Source of the DNA: Caballeronia sp. dw_19
Lineage (GTDB): Bacteria; Pseudomonadota; Gammaproteobacteria; Burkholderiales; Burkholderiaceae
Reading direction: 5' to 3'
DNA length: 64,000 nucleotides
Assembly (NCBI RefSeq): GCF_018449515.1
Contig: NZ_JAAVUQ010000038.1
Location: forward strand, 1 to 64,000
Each line of letters opens with the position of its first letter. Positions within the stretch are counted from its first letter, which is position 1. Shown here in pieces: positions 62,452 through 64,000 of the stretch. The notes under the pieces are model-generated. The model was not told the DNA's origin and ran no database searches. It saw only the letters and a program-made list of their open reading frames with translations. The position numbers and the translations under genes are program-made.

Positions 62452-64000
62452 GTGTGCCAAGAACGCGAGCATCAACTGACCGATGTTTGCTGAGCTTTAC
62501 CAAAGATGAAGGAAGGCCCTTCGGAGTCGGCTTGCAGGAGCAGGCTTCAAACCGCCACAAGCTGCGTGGGTAAAGAGCCCTCGTGGTGAGCGTTGTTGGA
62601 AAAGGCAGGGATCTACTCTGTCAGGTAGGAATCAAAGAGACGAACGTAAGTGAACCGCTGATGACGTGTCGATAATTTCATGAACTGATGTCAAAACCGG
62701 AGAGCCCACTGGCTCCGGGACAAGATTGGGCGATGCCTGCTGACGGCCCAATCGGCATCCGGCATAAAGGCGGCGTGAATTTGATTCAGGCTTTGGTAAG
62801 GAACTTGGGAACCTGTCGTCCCGATGTGAAGGGAGAAATCCAAGCGGAAGGCCTCCGCAAGGATGAGAGTACCGATGCGGGGCACAGGGGCGGAGACGTC
62901 TGTAGTAGGGTTGAAGGTCCTGTAATGGGACTGGACCGAAGGGGCGTCATCGTCCGGCGTTATCACGTCGGCAACTTGAAAGAGGAGGACCGGAGTGAAT
63001 AACGCAAAGCCGTTTTGCATTTCCAAGCGAGAGGTGTTGGAGGCGTATAAGCAGGTGAAGGCCAACCGCGGGGCGGCGGGTGTGGACAAGCAGTCGATGA
63101 CGGAATTCGAGGCAGACCTGAAGGATAATCTGTATCGAATCTGGAATCGGATGTCGTCTGGCAGCTACCTTCCGCCTCCGGTCTTGCGGGTTGACATACC
63201 AAAAGACGGGGGTGCGGGGACGAGACCGTTGGGAATACCAACGATTTCAGATCGAATCGCCCAGACGGTGGTCAAGCGATATCTGGAACCGCTAGTGGAA
63301 CCGGTGTTCCACAACGATTCATACGGGTATCGTCCCGGACGGTCAGCGCATCAGGCGCTCGATGTGGCCCGGCAGCGATGCTGGAACCATGACTGGGTGC
63401 TGGACCTCGACATCAAGAATTTCTTTGGCAGTATTGATTGGGAACTCATGATGCGGGCGGTGCGCTGCCATACGGACTGTGCGTGGGTGCTGCTGTATAT
63501 CGAGCGCTGGCTCAAGGCGCCCGTGCACATGCCGGACGGGACCGTAGTGAATCCGGATAAGGGCACCCTGCAGGGTGGTGTCGTTAGTCCGGTGCTGGCG
63601 AATCTGTTTCTTCATTATGCGTTCGACCGGTGGATGCAAAAGTCCTATCCGGACGTGCCGTTCGAGCGTTACGCCGATGACGCCATTTGTCACTGCAAGA
63701 GCGAAGCGCAGGCTCGGCGGCTCAAGCAGGAACTGGAGGCGCGGCTTGCGGAGTGCAAGCTGGATCTGCATCCAGAAAAGACCAAAATCGTGTACTGCAA
63801 GCAGGCCAACAGGCGTGCCGACTATCCGATCTGTCAGTTCGACTTCCTGGGCTATACGTTCAGACCGCGAAGTGTCATGAACCGGATGGGTAAGCTGTCC
63901 GTCGGCTTCACTCCGGCCGTAAGCAACAAGGCAGCCCGAGCGATGCGTCAAGAGATGCGCCGCAAGGGGCTGTTGCGTCGATACGATCTGGATTTGAATG
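62452..64000 (+). mobile_element. Group II intron, truncated by window end
   Basis: The 5' end GTGTG (62452-62456) fits the group II consensus GUGYG. About 540 bases of structured RNA region precede a maturase gene at 62995. The 3' end with domain V lies outside the window. The intron abuts the 5' side of the IS6 transposase. Confidence 0.75.
62995..64000 (+). CDS. ltrA: Group II intron reverse transcriptase/maturase (partial)
   Basis: At least 335 residues, open to the window end. GTG start with GAGGAGGACCGGA upstream. RT domain features: an N-terminal ANRGAAGVDKQSM, VLRVDIPKD, RPLGIPTISDRIAQTVVK, DSYGYRPGRSAHQAL, VLDLDIKNFFGSIDWELM, GTLQGGVVSPVLANLFLHY and the catalytic YADD (FERYADDAICH). 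It catalyses reverse transcription and aids intron splicing and mobility. The maturase domain is beyond the window. Confidence 0.93.
   Translation, partial: MNNAKPFCISKREVLEAYKQVKANRGAAGVDKQSMTEFEADLKDNLYRIWNRMSSGSYLPPPVLRVDIPKDGGAGTRPLGIPTISDRIAQTVVKRYLEPLVEPVFHNDSYGYRPGRSAHQALDVARQRCWNHDWVLDLDIKNFFGSIDWELMMRAVRCHTDCAWVLLYIERWLKAPVHMPDGTVVNPDKGTLQGGVVSPVLANLFLHYAFDRWMQKSYPDVPFERYADDAICHCKSEAQARRLKQELEARLAECKLDLHPEKTKIVYCKQANRRADYPICQFDFLGYTFRPRSVMNRMGKLSVGFTPAVSNKAARAMRQEMRRKGLLRRYDLDLN

Noticed and set aside
1..64000. CRISPR arrays
   Set aside because: No regularly spaced direct repeats of CRISPR length were seen on reading the window.

Overview
The window reads as chromosome or megaplasmid DNA of a Burkholderiales bacterium, most likely Paraburkholderia or Burkholderia. 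The evidence is the high GC content, a hopanoid side-chain cluster (hpnJ/I/L/K), a DUF3331 protein, many LysR-type regulators and the general codon style. The genus is an inference from gene content; no rRNA or marker gene is present.

Layout. 0-10.5 kb is a mosaic. It starts with a degenerate initiator-tRNA-like sequence and a divergent pair (a DUF2971 protein and a PD-(D/E)XK nuclease-like protein). It continues with an SDR gene and a divergent XRE/MmyB-type regulator, a SnoaL-like protein, a second SDR, an MsbA-type ABC exporter and an ASCH protein. 10.7-19.4 kb is the hopanoid locus: hpnJ-hpnI-hpnL, then a convergent QseBC/PmrAB-type two-component system, then a small membrane gene, a second HpnI-type glycosyltransferase and hpnK. 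19.9-25.7 kb is a complete RND efflux operon (adaptor, pump, outer-membrane factor) closed by a strong hairpin terminator. 25.7-36 kb holds scattered accessory genes: a medium-chain dehydrogenase with LysR, an MFS exporter, a small CxxC protein, LysR with ChaC, a DUF3331 protein and a Na+/H+ antiporter. 36.3-43.8 kb is a minus-strand carbohydrate-type ABC importer plus catabolic operon, divergent from a PAS sensor kinase, a FixJ-type regulator and a lone receiver (44.1-47.1 kb). A P4-like integrase with repeat arrays at 47.2-48.7 kb probably marks the left edge of an island. 48.7-60 kb carries small-molecule oxidoreductase and hydrolase genes with LysR/TetR regulators and several broken genes. 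60.5-64 kb is a nest of mobile elements: an IS6-family element broken by an IS5-family element, next to a group II intron that runs off the window.

The most interesting signal is regulatory. An identical 20-mer, built as CTTAAG-N5-CTTCAG, lies 10 bp upstream of a TAnTAT -10-like hexamer in front of both hopanoid operons (10720 and 16729). This is the architecture of a PmrA/BasR box. The two-component system encoded between the two operons belongs to that regulator family, and its sensor has a cluster of acidic residues in the periplasmic loop. I infer a cationic-peptide or metal-responsive regulon that controls hopanoid head-group decoration.
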